Origin: Firmicutes bacterium UBA4882
GTDB lineage: Bacteria > Bacillota > UBA4882
Length of the DNA stretch: 35,077 bases
Direction of reading: 5' to 3'
NCBI GenBank assembly: GCA_002399265.1
Contig: DHDG01000050.1
Location: forward strand, 294-35,370
This document shows positions 15,459 to 23,805 of the stretch, in pieces. The translations under genes were made by a program, and so were the position numbers. Below the pieces are notes generated by a model. The model was not told the origin of the DNA, searched no databases, and saw only the letters and a program-made list of their open reading frames with translations. Position 1 is the stretch's first letter; the number at the start of each line of letters is the position of its first letter.

Positions 15459-16514
15459 ATGCGGAGCAACGGCGAAAAAAGTGGTAATGGCTATAAAAAT
15501 GGCAATGGTAATGAACACACCATGACTATGCAAAAAATTGCTACCCTGGCGGGGGTCTCTAAAGGCACTGTCTCGCGTGCACTGGCGGACGATCCTAAGG
15601 TCAGTGAAAAGACCAGACTGAAGATCAAGGAAATCGCAAGCAGCCAAAACTATCGCCCTAATGCTGCTGCTGTGAGCCTGGCAAGGGGTAGAACGAACAC
15701 GATCGGATTGGTCATTCCTTCCGCTCCGCGCGCTTTATCGGATCCTTTTTATCTGGAATTTCTCGGCGGAGTGGGCGACTTTCTAATCACGAAAGGTTAT
15801 AACATTTTGCTTTCGCCCATGAGCGAGCAAGGTCCCGGACATGTTAAGCTACTGGAGACAAATCGCATTGACGGGTTAATCCTGACTGAGCCGGAACAGG
15901 CTGATGCGCGTATTGCCTATCTGCGGGACAGAGCAATCCCCTTTGTCTTTCTGGGGCAAACCTCTGACAACGAGGGGCTCTGGGTTGACGGGGACAATGT
16001 CGGTGGTGCGCGGATAGCCGTTAATCACCTGCTGGGCTTAGGCCACCGCCGCATCGGATGCATCACCGGTTCCATGAATCTAGTTTCCGGTGCCAATCGT
16101 CTGGCGGGCTACATTACCGCTCTGACAGCGGCGGGTGTGCCGTTTCAGCAAGAGCTGGTCGCCGAAGGCGACTTTACCGAACCTGGAGGAAGGCGGGCGG
16201 TGGCGCAGCTACTCGAACTGGAGAATCCTCCAACGGCCATCTTTGCATGTAACGACTTGATGGCGATTGGGGCTATCAACGGCGCGCGGGAACGCGGCAT
16301 TTCTATTCCGCAGGATCTGGCGCTGGCAGGCTTTGACGGCATCCGTTCCGGGGAACTGATCAGCCCGAAATTGACAACTGTAGTGCAGCCAATTTATCAA
16401 ATGGGATTACTGGCTGGGGAATTGCTGGTCAAGTCCATTCTTGGCGAAGAGATTACCACCCGCCATATGCTGTTGCCTCTGGATCTGAAGATTCGCGAAT
16501 CCTGCGGAGGATAG
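15459..16514 (+). CDS. LacI/GalR-family transcriptional regulator of the disaccharide locus
   Basis: The 351-residue protein has the LacI DNA-binding headpiece QKIATLAGVSKGTVSRALADDPKVSEKTR with the hinge segment YRPNAAAVSLARGRTNTIGLVIP, followed by a periplasmic-binding-protein-like sensor domain ending IRESCGG. Sensor segments GHRRIGCITG and FACNDLMAIGAINGARERGISIPQDLALAGFDG are family typical. Its ligand is probably the imported sugar or a phosphorylated product. The GTGAG-type ribosome binding site places the start at 15459, giving an unusual N-terminal extension of 21 residues rich in Gly and Asn before the headpiece. The ATGs at 15522 and 15528 would give a standard start but lack a good binding site. 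It heads the plus-strand operon with the transporter genes. Confidence 0.93.
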   Translation: MRSNGEKSGNGYKNGNGNEHTMTMQKIATLAGVSKGTVSRALADDPKVSEKTRLKIKEIASSQNYRPNAAAVSLARGRTNTIGLVIPSAPRALSDPFYLEFLGGVGDFLITKGYNILLSPMSEQGPGHVKLLETNRIDGLILTEPEQADARIAYLRDRAIPFVFLGQTSDNEGLWVDGDNVGGARIAVNHLLGLGHRRIGCITGSMNLVSGANRLAGYITALTAAGVPFQQELVAEGDFTEPGGRRAVAQLLELENPPTAIFACNDLMAIGAINGARERGISIPQDLALAGFDGIRSGELISPKLTTVVQPIYQMGLLAGELLVKSILGEEITTRHMLLPLDLKIRESCGG

Positions 16515-16687
16515 AATTTTAGGGTTATTGAGCACCTGAATTTATGCAAATGGGATTTTTCATAGCATCTGACAGAAGAAGGGAGTGGTTCGCGAGAACA
16601 TCATATATGACATGCGCTGTACCGCACGCTGTGCCGAGCATCGCGGCTACAGCGAACAGCGAATCTAAGAAAAACAAGGGGAGGAAA

Positions 16688-17947
16688 ATGAACGTGAAAA
16701 AGGGAAGAATAGTGGCCCTGTTACTCTTGCTCATTCTCGGAGTGTTTGTGACTACCCAGGCCGCGTTCGGCCAGACTGCCATTAATGTACTGGGCACTTG
16801 GGGTGGCAGCGAACTGGAAATCTTCCAGAAAATCGCGGATGCTGCCGGTGTAAAGGTTAATTTCAATACCACCAGAGAATTGGACGCTGCCCTGACTACT
16901 GCGGTTCAAACGAATAATATGCCGGACATCGCTATTTTGCCGAACCCTGCTAAGTTGCAAGAATTGGCCAAACAAGGCGTACTAAAACCGCTGACTTATA
17001 TGCCGCAAAGCGATCTCAAAAATTATGAACAAACCTGGATTGATCTAGGCAGTTACGGCGGAAAGCTCTATGGTGTCTACTTCAAAGTTGCTAATAAGTC
17101 GGTTGTCTGGTACAACCCGAAGACCTTCAAGGCTAACGGTTGGACAGTGCCGAAGACCTGGAACGAACTGCTCGAACTGAACAAAAAGATCGTGGCTTCC
17201 GGCAAAACCCCGTGGTCAATCGGTGCTGATATTGGCTGGCCTTTGACCGACTGGGTTGAGAACATCATGGTACGTACGGCTGGTCCGGATGTTTATGCCA
17301 AGTGGTATAACCATGAAATTCCCTGGACCGATCCGAAAGTCAAAGAAGCTTTTATGACATGGGGTCAGATCGTTGGTAATCCCAAGAACCTGGCTGGCGG
17401 CATTAGTGGTACGCTGGACGCCACCAATACCTTCCAGAATGCTGCTATTGCAGTATTCCAGGAAAACCCCAAAGCCTATATGTATTATGAAGGCGACTTC
17501 ATTGGCGGCATCGTGACCTCGATGCTCCCCAATGTCAAACCAGGTGTGGACATTGACTTCTTTGCGTTCCCACCGATTAACCCGGAGTTTGGCACACCGG
17601 TCGTAGGTGGCGCGGACGTGTTCGTCGCTTTCTCCGACAAACCGGAAGTTCAAAAGCTGATGAAGTATATTGCCAGTGTCGAAGGAAACACCCTCGCAGC
17701 TAAGAATGGCTTCCTCTCGCAGAATAAGGCTGTTCCGCTCAGCGCATATCCTAACGATACGTTGAGGAATTCCGCCAAGATTCTTACTTCTGCTAAGGTA
17801 TACGTCTTTGATGCTTCTGACATGATGCCCTCAGCAGTGGGCAACCAAGGCGGATTCTGGGACAAATGTAAAGAGTTTCTTGCTAACCCGGCCAAAATTG
17901 ACACGATTTTGGCGGAGATGGAGAAACTGGCACAGCAAAACTACTGA
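16688..17947 (+). CDS. Sugar ABC transporter, extracytoplasmic binding protein
   Basis: The 419-residue protein is a family 1 (MalE/UgpB-like) solute-binding protein. A signal peptide (MNVKKGRIVALLLLLILG... to about TTQAAFG) is followed by INVLGTWGGSELEIFQKIADAAGVKVNF, and later ENPKAYMYYEGDFIGG and VFVAFSDKPEVQKLMKYIAS. There is no Cys at the cleavage site, so it is not a lipoprotein; in a cell with only one membrane such a protein would be lost, so either an outer membrane or another retention mechanism is implied. GGGGAGG precedes the ATG at 16688. The open frame extends to 16544 but that part lacks a signal peptide context. The neighbouring phosphorylase suggests an alpha-glucoside ligand. 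Codon use here is notably more regular (many ...C/G ending codons), as expected for a highly expressed protein. Confidence 0.94.
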   Translation: MNVKKGRIVALLLLLILGVFVTTQAAFGQTAINVLGTWGGSELEIFQKIADAAGVKVNFNTTRELDAALTTAVQTNNMPDIAILPNPAKLQELAKQGVLKPLTYMPQSDLKNYEQTWIDLGSYGGKLYGVYFKVANKSVVWYNPKTFKANGWTVPKTWNELLELNKKIVASGKTPWSIGADIGWPLTDWVENIMVRTAGPDVYAKWYNHEIPWTDPKVKEAFMTWGQIVGNPKNLAGGISGTLDATNTFQNAAIAVFQENPKAYMYYEGDFIGGIVTSMLPNVKPGVDIDFFAFPPINPEFGTPVVGGADVFVAFSDKPEVQKLMKYIASVEGNTLAAKNGFLSQNKAVPLSAYPNDTLRNSAKILTSAKVYVFDASDMMPSAVGNQGGFWDKCKEFLANPAKIDTILAEMEKLAQQNY

Positions 17948-17951
17948 TCTC

Positions 17952-17999
17952 CTGCCCGTTTGGCAACGGGGGGCAGCTTCGCCGATGTGCGGAGCTGCC
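17952..17999 (+). promoter_or_regulatory. Two competing hairpins between binding protein and permease genes
   Basis: CTGCCCGTT (17952-17960) can fold with AACGGG...CAG (17965-17976), and GGCAGCT (17972-17978) can fold with AGCTGCC (17993-17999). The segment GGCAG belongs to both, so the structures exclude each other. Such structures after a binding-protein gene often stabilise its message and lower expression of the permeases. Confidence 0.55.
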
Positions 18000-18037
18000 T
18001 CTTCAGTAGCGAAAGACCCGGTAAAGGAAGTGAGCCC

Positions 18038-18106
18038 ATGACCCGGCACAAACGCACAGGTGACCTCAAGCCCATGACCCGGAAGCGCACAGGTGGCCTC
18101 AAATCG
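18038..18106 (+). repeat. Tandem duplication at the start of the first permease gene
   Basis: A 36-base unit (18038-18073, encoding MTRHKRTGDLKP) is followed by a 33-base copy (18074-18106, encoding MTRKRTGGLKS). Both begin AGCCC-ATGACCCGG if the five preceding bases are included, so the start codon itself is duplicated. Only the first copy has a ribosome binding site. Confidence 0.75.
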
Positions 18107-19219
18107 AAACATCTGTATGCCTATCTTTGGATGGCACCAGCGATCATCCTCATTTTCTTTTTTCTGGTTTTGCCAACCTTCCAGACGGTGAAGCTCAGTT
18201 TGTATGAAAAGATTAGTTTTAGTGAACGCGAGGCCAGAGAGCTCCTGCAAAGTGAACTACAGAATATCAAAGGGGCCGAAGTATCCCTGAGCGACAGGAT
18301 TCATGAGATTTCTGGCTGGGAGCAGGCGGTCGCCCGGATCGAAGATCAATACGGAGTGGCTGTGGCCTACGAAGACGTTGGTGCCAATATGACTGTGAAG
18401 CAAACGGCAGAACTGCTCACCTTGACTGTTAATCAAGCCTTGAGACAGGAGAGCAGCGGGGTAGGGCCGCAGCGTTTTGTGGGTCTGAAAAACTATATGC
18501 GCATGGTGGACGATCCGGAAATGAAGGTCGCGTTACGCAACAACCTTTACTGGTTGGCCCTGTTTACTACTTTAACGATCATTGCCGGAATGGTGATTGC
18601 GGTCTTGTCCGATAAAGTGCGCTGGGGTAAGCTGGCTAAGACCATTATTTTTGTGCCGATGGCGATCTCTGGTGCGGCCGGAGGCGTCATCTGGTATTTT
18701 ATGTACCAGAAAGATGTGAACACTGGTACAATCAACGCTATTATTCACTTATTCAATCCTCAGTTTGAGGGCATTGCCTTCCTGGGTGAGGCTAATCTGG
18801 TAACTTTTGCCCTAATTGCGGTAGGCGTCTGGATGCAGGTCGGCTTTTGCACCGTGCTTTTCAGTGCCGCCTTACAGTCAGTGCCGGTGGAACTGATTGA
18901 GATGGCCTGCATTGAGGGGGCGAACAGCTTTCAGATTTTCTTTCGCATCGAATTGCCGTATATCTGGTCGACTGTGGTATTAGTAATCACGCAGATGATC
19001 ATGTGGGTGCTGAAGGTATTTGATATCGTCTTTACCATGACCCATGGTGGGCCTTATGGCGCGAGTGAGGTCATCGCCAATCGCATTTACCGAACCGATT
19101 TTAATCTGGGCGATTTCAACTATGGCTCAGCAATGGCTGTAGTCCTTTTCATAGCCATTATTCCGGTGCTGATCCTCAATATTAGAAACCTGTCACGCGA
19201 AGAAAGCATCCGGGAATAG
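18038..19219 (+). CDS. Sugar ABC transporter permease, MalF/UgpA-like, with an extracytoplasmic insertion
   Basis: The 393-residue inner-membrane protein is one of two permeases of the importer. A first helix (about residues 27-50) is followed by a soluble segment of about 88 residues (59-146), rich in charged residues, before FVGLKNYMRMVDDPE begins the canonical core. In ordinary relatives this gap is about 20 residues. Five more helices follow, with the EAA loop VELIEMACIEGANSFQIFFRIELPYI that docks the ATPase, and TMTHGGPYGASEV. AAAGGAAGTG precedes the ATG at 18038. The frame is open from 17960, but that stretch covers the intergenic hairpins. The insertion may contact the binding protein, as the long P2 loop of E. 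coli MalF does; that is inference. Confidence 0.93.
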   Translation: MTRHKRTGDLKPMTRKRTGGLKSKHLYAYLWMAPAIILIFFFLVLPTFQTVKLSLYEKISFSEREARELLQSELQNIKGAEVSLSDRIHEISGWEQAVARIEDQYGVAVAYEDVGANMTVKQTAELLTLTVNQALRQESSGVGPQRFVGLKNYMRMVDDPEMKVALRNNLYWLALFTTLTIIAGMVIAVLSDKVRWGKLAKTIIFVPMAISGAAGGVIWYFMYQKDVNTGTINAIIHLFNPQFEGIAFLGEANLVTFALIAVGVWMQVGFCTVLFSAALQSVPVELIEMACIEGANSFQIFFRIELPYIWSTVVLVITQMIMWVLKVFDIVFTMTHGGPYGASEVIANRIYRTDFNLGDFNYGSAMAVVLFIAIIPVLILNIRNLSREESIRE

Positions 19220-19233
19220 CGGGAGGGAGAAGC

Positions 19234-20088
19234 ATGAACACACGGAATAAAGTAGCGCATGGGTTCGGTCGTCTCAGTGTCAATGTTACCTTAGGGATTC
19301 TGGTTATTATGTGGTTGCTGCCAACATTTATGCTGGTGGTCAGCTCTTTCCGACCGGTCGGTGACATGATGAGTAGCGGCTGGTGGAGCGCCTTTATGCA
19401 TCCCGAACGGTTTACTCTAGGTAATTATCAACTGGTGTTGACCAGCAAAGGGATTGGCACTAGTTTTATCAATTCGCTCATTATTACGATTCCGTCGACA
19501 ATTTTGCCCATCTTGCTTGGAGCGCTGGCAGCTTTCCCGTTGGCTTTCAGCAAATTCCCGGGACGTAAAGGGTTCTTCATCACGTTGATCGCGATGCAGA
19601 TTGTGCCACTGCAGGTGGTCTTGATTCCGGTGCTCTTGCTGCTGATGGGACTAAATCTGAATGGGACTTTTCCGGGGGTCTGGCTGACGCATACGGCGTT
19701 CGGTCTGCCACTCTGCATTTATATATTCCGCAACTTCTTTGCTCAAATGCCTTATTCATTAATCGAAGCCGCGAGAATTGACGGCGCTAATAACCTGCAG
19801 ATCTTTTTCCGGCTGCTCGTACCGATGGCCAAGCCGGCTTTTGCCAGCATGGCGATTTTCCAGTTCCTCTGGGTCTGGAATGATATGCTGGTGGCTCTGT
19901 TTGTGCTGAACAACAGTGCGCTGAATCCTGTGACCGTGAAGCTGTCCAGCTTGCTGGGCTCGCTGGATGCCGGCTGGGAAATCATGACGCCCGCCGCGCT
20001 GCTTTCGATGCTGCTGCCGGTCACCATCTTCCTGCTGTTCCAAAAGTATTATGTCCGGGGGATCCTGGCGGGATCGGTGAAGGGATAA
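19234..20088 (+). CDS. Sugar ABC transporter permease, MalG-like
   Basis: The 284-residue protein has six hydrophobic helices, beginning at LGILVIMWLLPTFMLVVSSFRP. The EAA motif is YSLIEAARIDGANNLQIFFRLLVPM, and the C-terminus YVRGILAGSVKG is the classical MalG/CUT1 ending. GGGAGGGA lies just before the ATG at 19234, 14 bases after the stop of the first permease, so the two are co-expressed and form the membrane heterodimer. No ATP-binding subunit follows; a shared MsiK/MalK-type ATPase encoded elsewhere would be needed. A terminator at 20158-20186 closes the operon. Confidence 0.95.
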   Translation: MNTRNKVAHGFGRLSVNVTLGILVIMWLLPTFMLVVSSFRPVGDMMSSGWWSAFMHPERFTLGNYQLVLTSKGIGTSFINSLIITIPSTILPILLGALAAFPLAFSKFPGRKGFFITLIAMQIVPLQVVLIPVLLLLMGLNLNGTFPGVWLTHTAFGLPLCIYIFRNFFAQMPYSLIEAARIDGANNLQIFFRLLVPMAKPAFASMAIFQFLWVWNDMLVALFVLNNSALNPVTVKLSSLLGSLDAGWEIMTPAALLSMLLPVTIFLLFQKYYVRGILAGSVKG

Positions 20089-20157
20089 GCAAGCGGAGAT
20101 AGTAGCGCATTGAATACGGAGCAAACGCGCGTAACGATAAATTGGCATGGAGATTGG

Positions 20158-20186
20158 GTGCACACCTAAAAGGTCGTGCACTTTTT
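20158..20186 (+). terminator. Intrinsic terminator of the sugar transporter operon
   Basis: GTGCAC-ACCT and AGGT-C-GTGCAC form a 10-bp stem with one bulged base and a 3-base loop, followed by TTTTTCTTTT. It lies 70 bases after the second permease. Confidence 0.88.
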
Positions 20187-20277
20187 CTTTTGCGGTTGCT
20201 TTGGGATGTTGTTGCCAGTGAGTAATCCAGAAAAAAGGAAAATAAGTGTTTTGGCAGAAATTAACCAAAAAAGGAAA

Positions 20278-22452
20278 ATGCGGGTGATTGCAGTGACAAA
20301 AAGAACGCATTTTATCATAACATTTGTAGTGTTAGCGATTGCAATTCTGCAGGTGTTATTGCTTGCAGGAATAATAGGGCCGGGATTAATCAAAAAAGAC
20401 GTTACAGCAGTTGAACCCGATACTCCGCTGATCCATGCCCCAGTGCAGAGTAGCCTGCCCGTGGAGGAAAACAGTTATTATCAAGACCATATCATCGTCG
20501 ACCCAGCCACGAACCGTGATGCTGAAATCACCGGCATTTGCGGGCCGCCTTCCGGAAGTGTTCCGCTTCATGCATTGACGCATGACAACGGAGTTATGGG
20601 GAACGGCATGCTATTTGCCTCTTACCATCAGGAGCTGCTGCCCGAAAGCAAGACAGTCATTCAAGCATTCGATCTCTATAGTAAGCAGCCAAAGTGGAGT
20701 TATGAAATCTCCCCATCTTTTAGAGGACATGTTGGGGCACTATCAGAGACAACGGTGTACGTCATTAGCGAAAATGTAGACACATCAATATATGCACTTG
20801 ATCAAAAGAGCGGAGAAATGAGTTGGCTGGCTTACGTCCCCGGTCATATCGCGGATTTCGTCATCGCTCCCGGATACGACCATATCTATGTTGCCGCCAC
20901 AAATGGAGTTATTTCCACAATAGGCCTTGCGGACGGGAAAACCTCCACACTGTGCCACCGGGCAGGAGAGAAAATATCCAAACTTGTCCTGACAGGCGAC
21001 TATCTATTTGTGGAGGCTGATGAATACTACCTGTATTCTATTCCTCAGGGTAAGCTGGTTTGGGAAAGGCCGAAAAAAAGACACAGTTATAGCAACACTG
21101 CCATATATGGCAACAGATTGTTGATTACTGACGAGACAGGGTTGACGTGTACCTCATTCCTAAAGGGAGCAGAGGGATGGCAGACAGTCTTGTCTCCGGA
21201 AAGAGGCACATACCCCATCGCGGTAGGCCGAGAGCAGGTATATACCGGTCTTAAAGGCGGAAAATTAATGGCTTTCGGGATTGAGACCGGTCAGCAAACG
21301 TGGGAAAAGATCATTCCCGAGGCTGATGAATTCGATGCGCTGGCAGTATTCGGAGATTCGCTGTTTGCCATAGCTAGTACCAAAGGGAGCCGCTTAAGAG
21401 AAGATTCAAAGCTGTTTGCGATCGACCTCAAAACAGACAAGATATACTGGCAGTTGGAAGGGTGCGAAACAATACCGTCTGTCTATGCGGATCTGGGTTT
21501 GTTTAATTTTTATGATCATAGAAACATTTGTATTGGAATCTTCGGACCCGGGACGATAGAGAAGAGTGCCAGGCTTGATTCTCTTCAGGAGCATTTTGAG
21601 TATATCGAGCTGGCTTTTTACCGGGGTACGCAATATTGGCCAGAGCTGGGCAAAATAATCGAGACAGTTTTGGACAAGTATCAGGATGCGAAAGTATTTC
21701 GTGCTGGCAACTGGGAAGACGAGCCGGGTTATTTCAAAGTGGCACCAGTCCTCCTGGAATTCCTGGGCAAGATTTACAGACACCAGGGTCAGACGGAGAA
21801 AGCGATGCGCTGCTTTCAGCGTATGGTCAATGAGTATGGCAAAGAAAAATATTTCATCGGTGATAGCGACAGAGCACAGGTAATATTTCTAGCTGGAGGC
21901 GAGGGGCTTTCACTCCAGGTCGAAACGCTGCGCGATTATGTGAAGGATTACGAAGCCGCCATTGCCGCAGCCCATGCTATGGCCGCCGGGGAATATGGTC
22001 AGGAGGTGCGATTTGACTGGGCACCTCCCGAATATGAACCTTATGCCATGATTGCACTGGCCCATCTGCGCCTGACGCTGGAAGCCATGGAAGCACCGCT
22101 GTCACGGTGGGAAGCCGAATATACAAAACTCTACAATGGCATGTCCGATAAAGACTGGGCAGCGCTGGTCGTACAGGAGCTCGCCGGTATAATGCAGAAA
22201 AATGGTAAGATCGAGCAGGCGATTGCTTTATACAATCTGCTGAGGACCGAATACAGCGAGGCTTTTGTCTCGCTTGGTGAGGGATTCTTTGAAAATCCGG
22301 CTTATTCGGCTTGCCAATCCCTGATTGGGATTTATACTGAGCAAAACCGACCGGCAGCAGAAATCGATGTAATAAAGAAGGATATGGAGAAAATAGATGC
22401 TTTCATGTCAACAGCGACAGAAGGCTGGTGGGATCCTGACCAGATGTATTGA
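20278..22452 (+). CDS. Membrane-anchored PQQ-like beta-propeller protein with C-terminal TPR-like helices
   Basis: The 724-residue product has one N-terminal membrane helix (about residues 10-33) and an extracytoplasmic body. Residues about 90-450 contain PQQ/BamB-like blades: VIQAFDLYSKQPKWSYEIS, SIYALDQKSGEMSWLAYVP, LYSIPQGKLVWERP, LMAFGIETGQQTWEK and LFAIDLKTDKIYWQLE. The C-terminal third is helical with TPR-like units such as LLEFLGKIYRHQGQTEKAMRCFQRMVNEYG and ELAGIMQKNGKIEQAIALYNLL. It probably acts as a scaffold or sensor at the cell surface; I see no catalytic motif. The start is uncertain: ATG 20278 is preceded by AAAAAAGGA, while GTG 20284 and 20293 are possible and the frame opens at 20176. 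It follows the terminator of the sugar operon, so a functional link to it is unproven. Confidence 0.82.
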   Translation: MRVIAVTKRTHFIITFVVLAIAILQVLLLAGIIGPGLIKKDVTAVEPDTPLIHAPVQSSLPVEENSYYQDHIIVDPATNRDAEITGICGPPSGSVPLHALTHDNGVMGNGMLFASYHQELLPESKTVIQAFDLYSKQPKWSYEISPSFRGHVGALSETTVYVISENVDTSIYALDQKSGEMSWLAYVPGHIADFVIAPGYDHIYVAATNGVISTIGLADGKTSTLCHRAGEKISKLVLTGDYLFVEADEYYLYSIPQGKLVWERPKKRHSYSNTAIYGNRLLITDETGLTCTSFLKGAEGWQTVLSPERGTYPIAVGREQVYTGLKGGKLMAFGIETGQQTWEKIIPEADEFDALAVFGDSLFAIASTKGSRLREDSKLFAIDLKTDKIYWQLEGCETIPSVYADLGLFNFYDHRNICIGIFGPGTIEKSARLDSLQEHFEYIELAFYRGTQYWPELGKIIETVLDKYQDAKVFRAGNWEDEPGYFKVAPVLLEFLGKIYRHQGQTEKAMRCFQRMVNEYGKEKYFIGDSDRAQVIFLAGGEGLSLQVETLRDYVKDYEAAIAAAHAMAAGEYGQEVRFDWAPPEYEPYAMIALAHLRLTLEAMEAPLSRWEAEYTKLYNGMSDKDWAALVVQELAGIMQKNGKIEQAIALYNLLRTEYSEAFVSLGEGFFENPAYSACQSLIGIYTEQNRPAAEIDVIKKDMEKIDAFMSTATEGWWDPDQMY

Positions 22453-22557
22453 GCGAAATTTGCATAAAAGCCGCCGCCGGGTGGATTACTAAACCTGAGA
22501 TTCCAGCGCGACTCCTGCGATCCATTACCATTACAGCAACCCGGAGGAACTGAGGCA

Positions 22558-22845
22558 ATGAAAATAGAATCCACCGTTTTCACCAACCGCGATTTCATGG
22601 ATTTAACTCAGGAAGAGGTTCACCGTTTGAGCGCGGAACAGAGCAAAAACCTTGATGATAGCTTGGAACTGCCGTCCGCGATGCAAGCGGTGGAAGAGGA
22701 ATATGGCCCGGAGGGTGACTGGCAGGATCATTGGGTGACCTTGGATACGAAGGGGACCAGAGTCTACACACGGATGTATTTGAGTAATGATGCTTCGGTG
22801 GCGCTGGATGCCGGCGGCAACATTGTGCGTGTCGAGCGGTTTTAG
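22558..22845 (+). CDS. Small acidic protein of unknown function
   Basis: This 95-residue frame has a good ribosome binding site (CGGAGG, 11 bases before the ATG) and starts 105 bases after the propeller gene. The N-terminal half is helical and acidic (LTQEEVHRLSAEQSKNLDD), and the C-terminal half looks like beta strands (RVYTRMYLSNDASVALDAGGNIVRVERF). It has no Cys, no signal peptide and no membrane segment. I do not recognise the family. Confidence 0.68.
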   Translation: MKIESTVFTNRDFMDLTQEEVHRLSAEQSKNLDDSLELPSAMQAVEEEYGPEGDWQDHWVTLDTKGTRVYTRMYLSNDASVALDAGGNIVRVERF

Positions 22846-22855
22846 TCTCTGAAAA

Positions 22856-22875
22856 GCGCGCATGAAAAGGCGCGC
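22856..22875 (-). terminator. Short GC hairpin with T-tract on the minus strand (end of menA-like gene)
   Basis: GCGCGC arms (22856-22861 and 22870-22875) enclose an 8-base loop and are followed on the minus strand by TTTTCAG. It lies between convergent genes and could terminate the prenyltransferase transcript. Confidence 0.5.
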
Positions 22876-22908
22876 GTGCGAGCCACGTGCCAGCTTTGGC
22901 GCGCCATA

Positions 22909-23805
22909 CTATCCAATCCAGATCGAAATGGCCAGTAACAGGCCGGTGATAATGTGGTTGATGATGTTCGCGGCGCAAACCCGGTCCAGGCGATCGGATT
23001 CGCTATGTCTCAGCATTAACCATGTACGCCAGCCCAGCGGCGCGGTGATCAAGCATAAGGAAACCCAGAGCGGCAAAATGCCGCACAGAATGCCAATCGC
23101 CAGTGAGAGATAGGTCAGCAGCATAATGTATCCGAAAGCGTTCTTGGAACGTCGCTTTCCCAGACGCACCATGAGGTTTTGCTTGCCCGATTTGGTATCG
23201 GCGGCCTCGTCGGGGAATTCATTGAGGTATAGCACTCCGGTAATGAGGAAGCCGACCGGGAGTGAGGCGATTAATGGGAGCCAGGAGAGGCTCTGGGCAA
23301 TGACATAATGGGTGCCGAGCACAATCAGGGGTCCGAAACAAAAACCAGTGGTGGCTTCACCTAAACCTTTCGAGGCCAGCCAGACTGGTGGGGCACTATA
23401 CAGGTAGCCAGCCATGACACCCAAGAAACCGATTAACAATACCGGCCAGCCTCGCATTAAAGCCAGTACCAGCCCGATGGTGCACCCGCCCCCCAGGCAG
23501 AGTAGCGCTGCTACTCCCATTTGTCTGCCCGTCAGGAGGCCGTCTTGAATAACGCGGCTACCGCCGCTGAATGGACTGATGACCGGGTTATCACGATCTG
23601 AACCGTTCAGGTCATCGAAATAATCATTTGCCAGATTGCTGGCGGCATGCAAGAGCAGCACTCCCAGTAGTACCGCCGCCGACAGCCACCTGCTCTCGAA
23701 ACCAAGGTGATCGGCGGTGCTGATGCCTACGATTACCGGGATGACACTGGCTGAGAAAAATGAGGCCCTGATAGCGCGTATCCATAGTAACAATCTTTTT
23801 TTCAT
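22909..23805 (-). CDS. menA: UbiA-family prenyltransferase, MenA-like
   Basis: The 298-residue membrane protein has about eight to nine hydrophobic helices. Its two aspartate-rich motifs are NLANDYFDDLNGSDRDNP (residues 57-74) and NEFPDEAADTKSGKQNL (near 200-216), which bind the Mg-prenyl diphosphate. The arrangement, with VISPFSGGSRVIQDGLL after the first motif, is that of 1,4-dihydroxy-2-naphthoate prenyltransferase (menaquinone synthesis). Other UbiA members are possible because no other men gene is in the window. The ATG at 23805 lacks a clear ribosome binding site, and the candidate promoter would give a 5' leader of only about 10 bases, so translation may be nearly leaderless. Confidence 0.88.
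   Translation of the reverse strand: MKKRLLLWIRAIRASFFSASVIPVIVGISTADHLGFESRWLSAAVLLGVLLLHAASNLANDYFDDLNGSDRDNPVISPFSGGSRVIQDGLLTGRQMGVAALLCLGGGCTIGLVLALMRGWPVLLIGFLGVMAGYLYSAPPVWLASKGLGEATTGFCFGPLIVLGTHYVIAQSLSWLPLIASLPVGFLITGVLYLNEFPDEAADTKSGKQNLMVRLGKRRSKNAFGYIMLLTYLSLAIGILCGILPLWVSLCLITAPLGWRTWLMLRHSESDRLDRVCAANIINHIITGLLLAISIWIG

Noticed and set aside
16544..16687. Upstream extension of the sugar-binding protein
   Set aside because: The real start at 16688 has a strong ribosome binding site directly before a signal peptide; an extension would bury the signal peptide.
22862..23113. Plus-strand frame opposite the end of menA
   Set aside because: It is a shadow of the prenyltransferase gene with no supporting signal.
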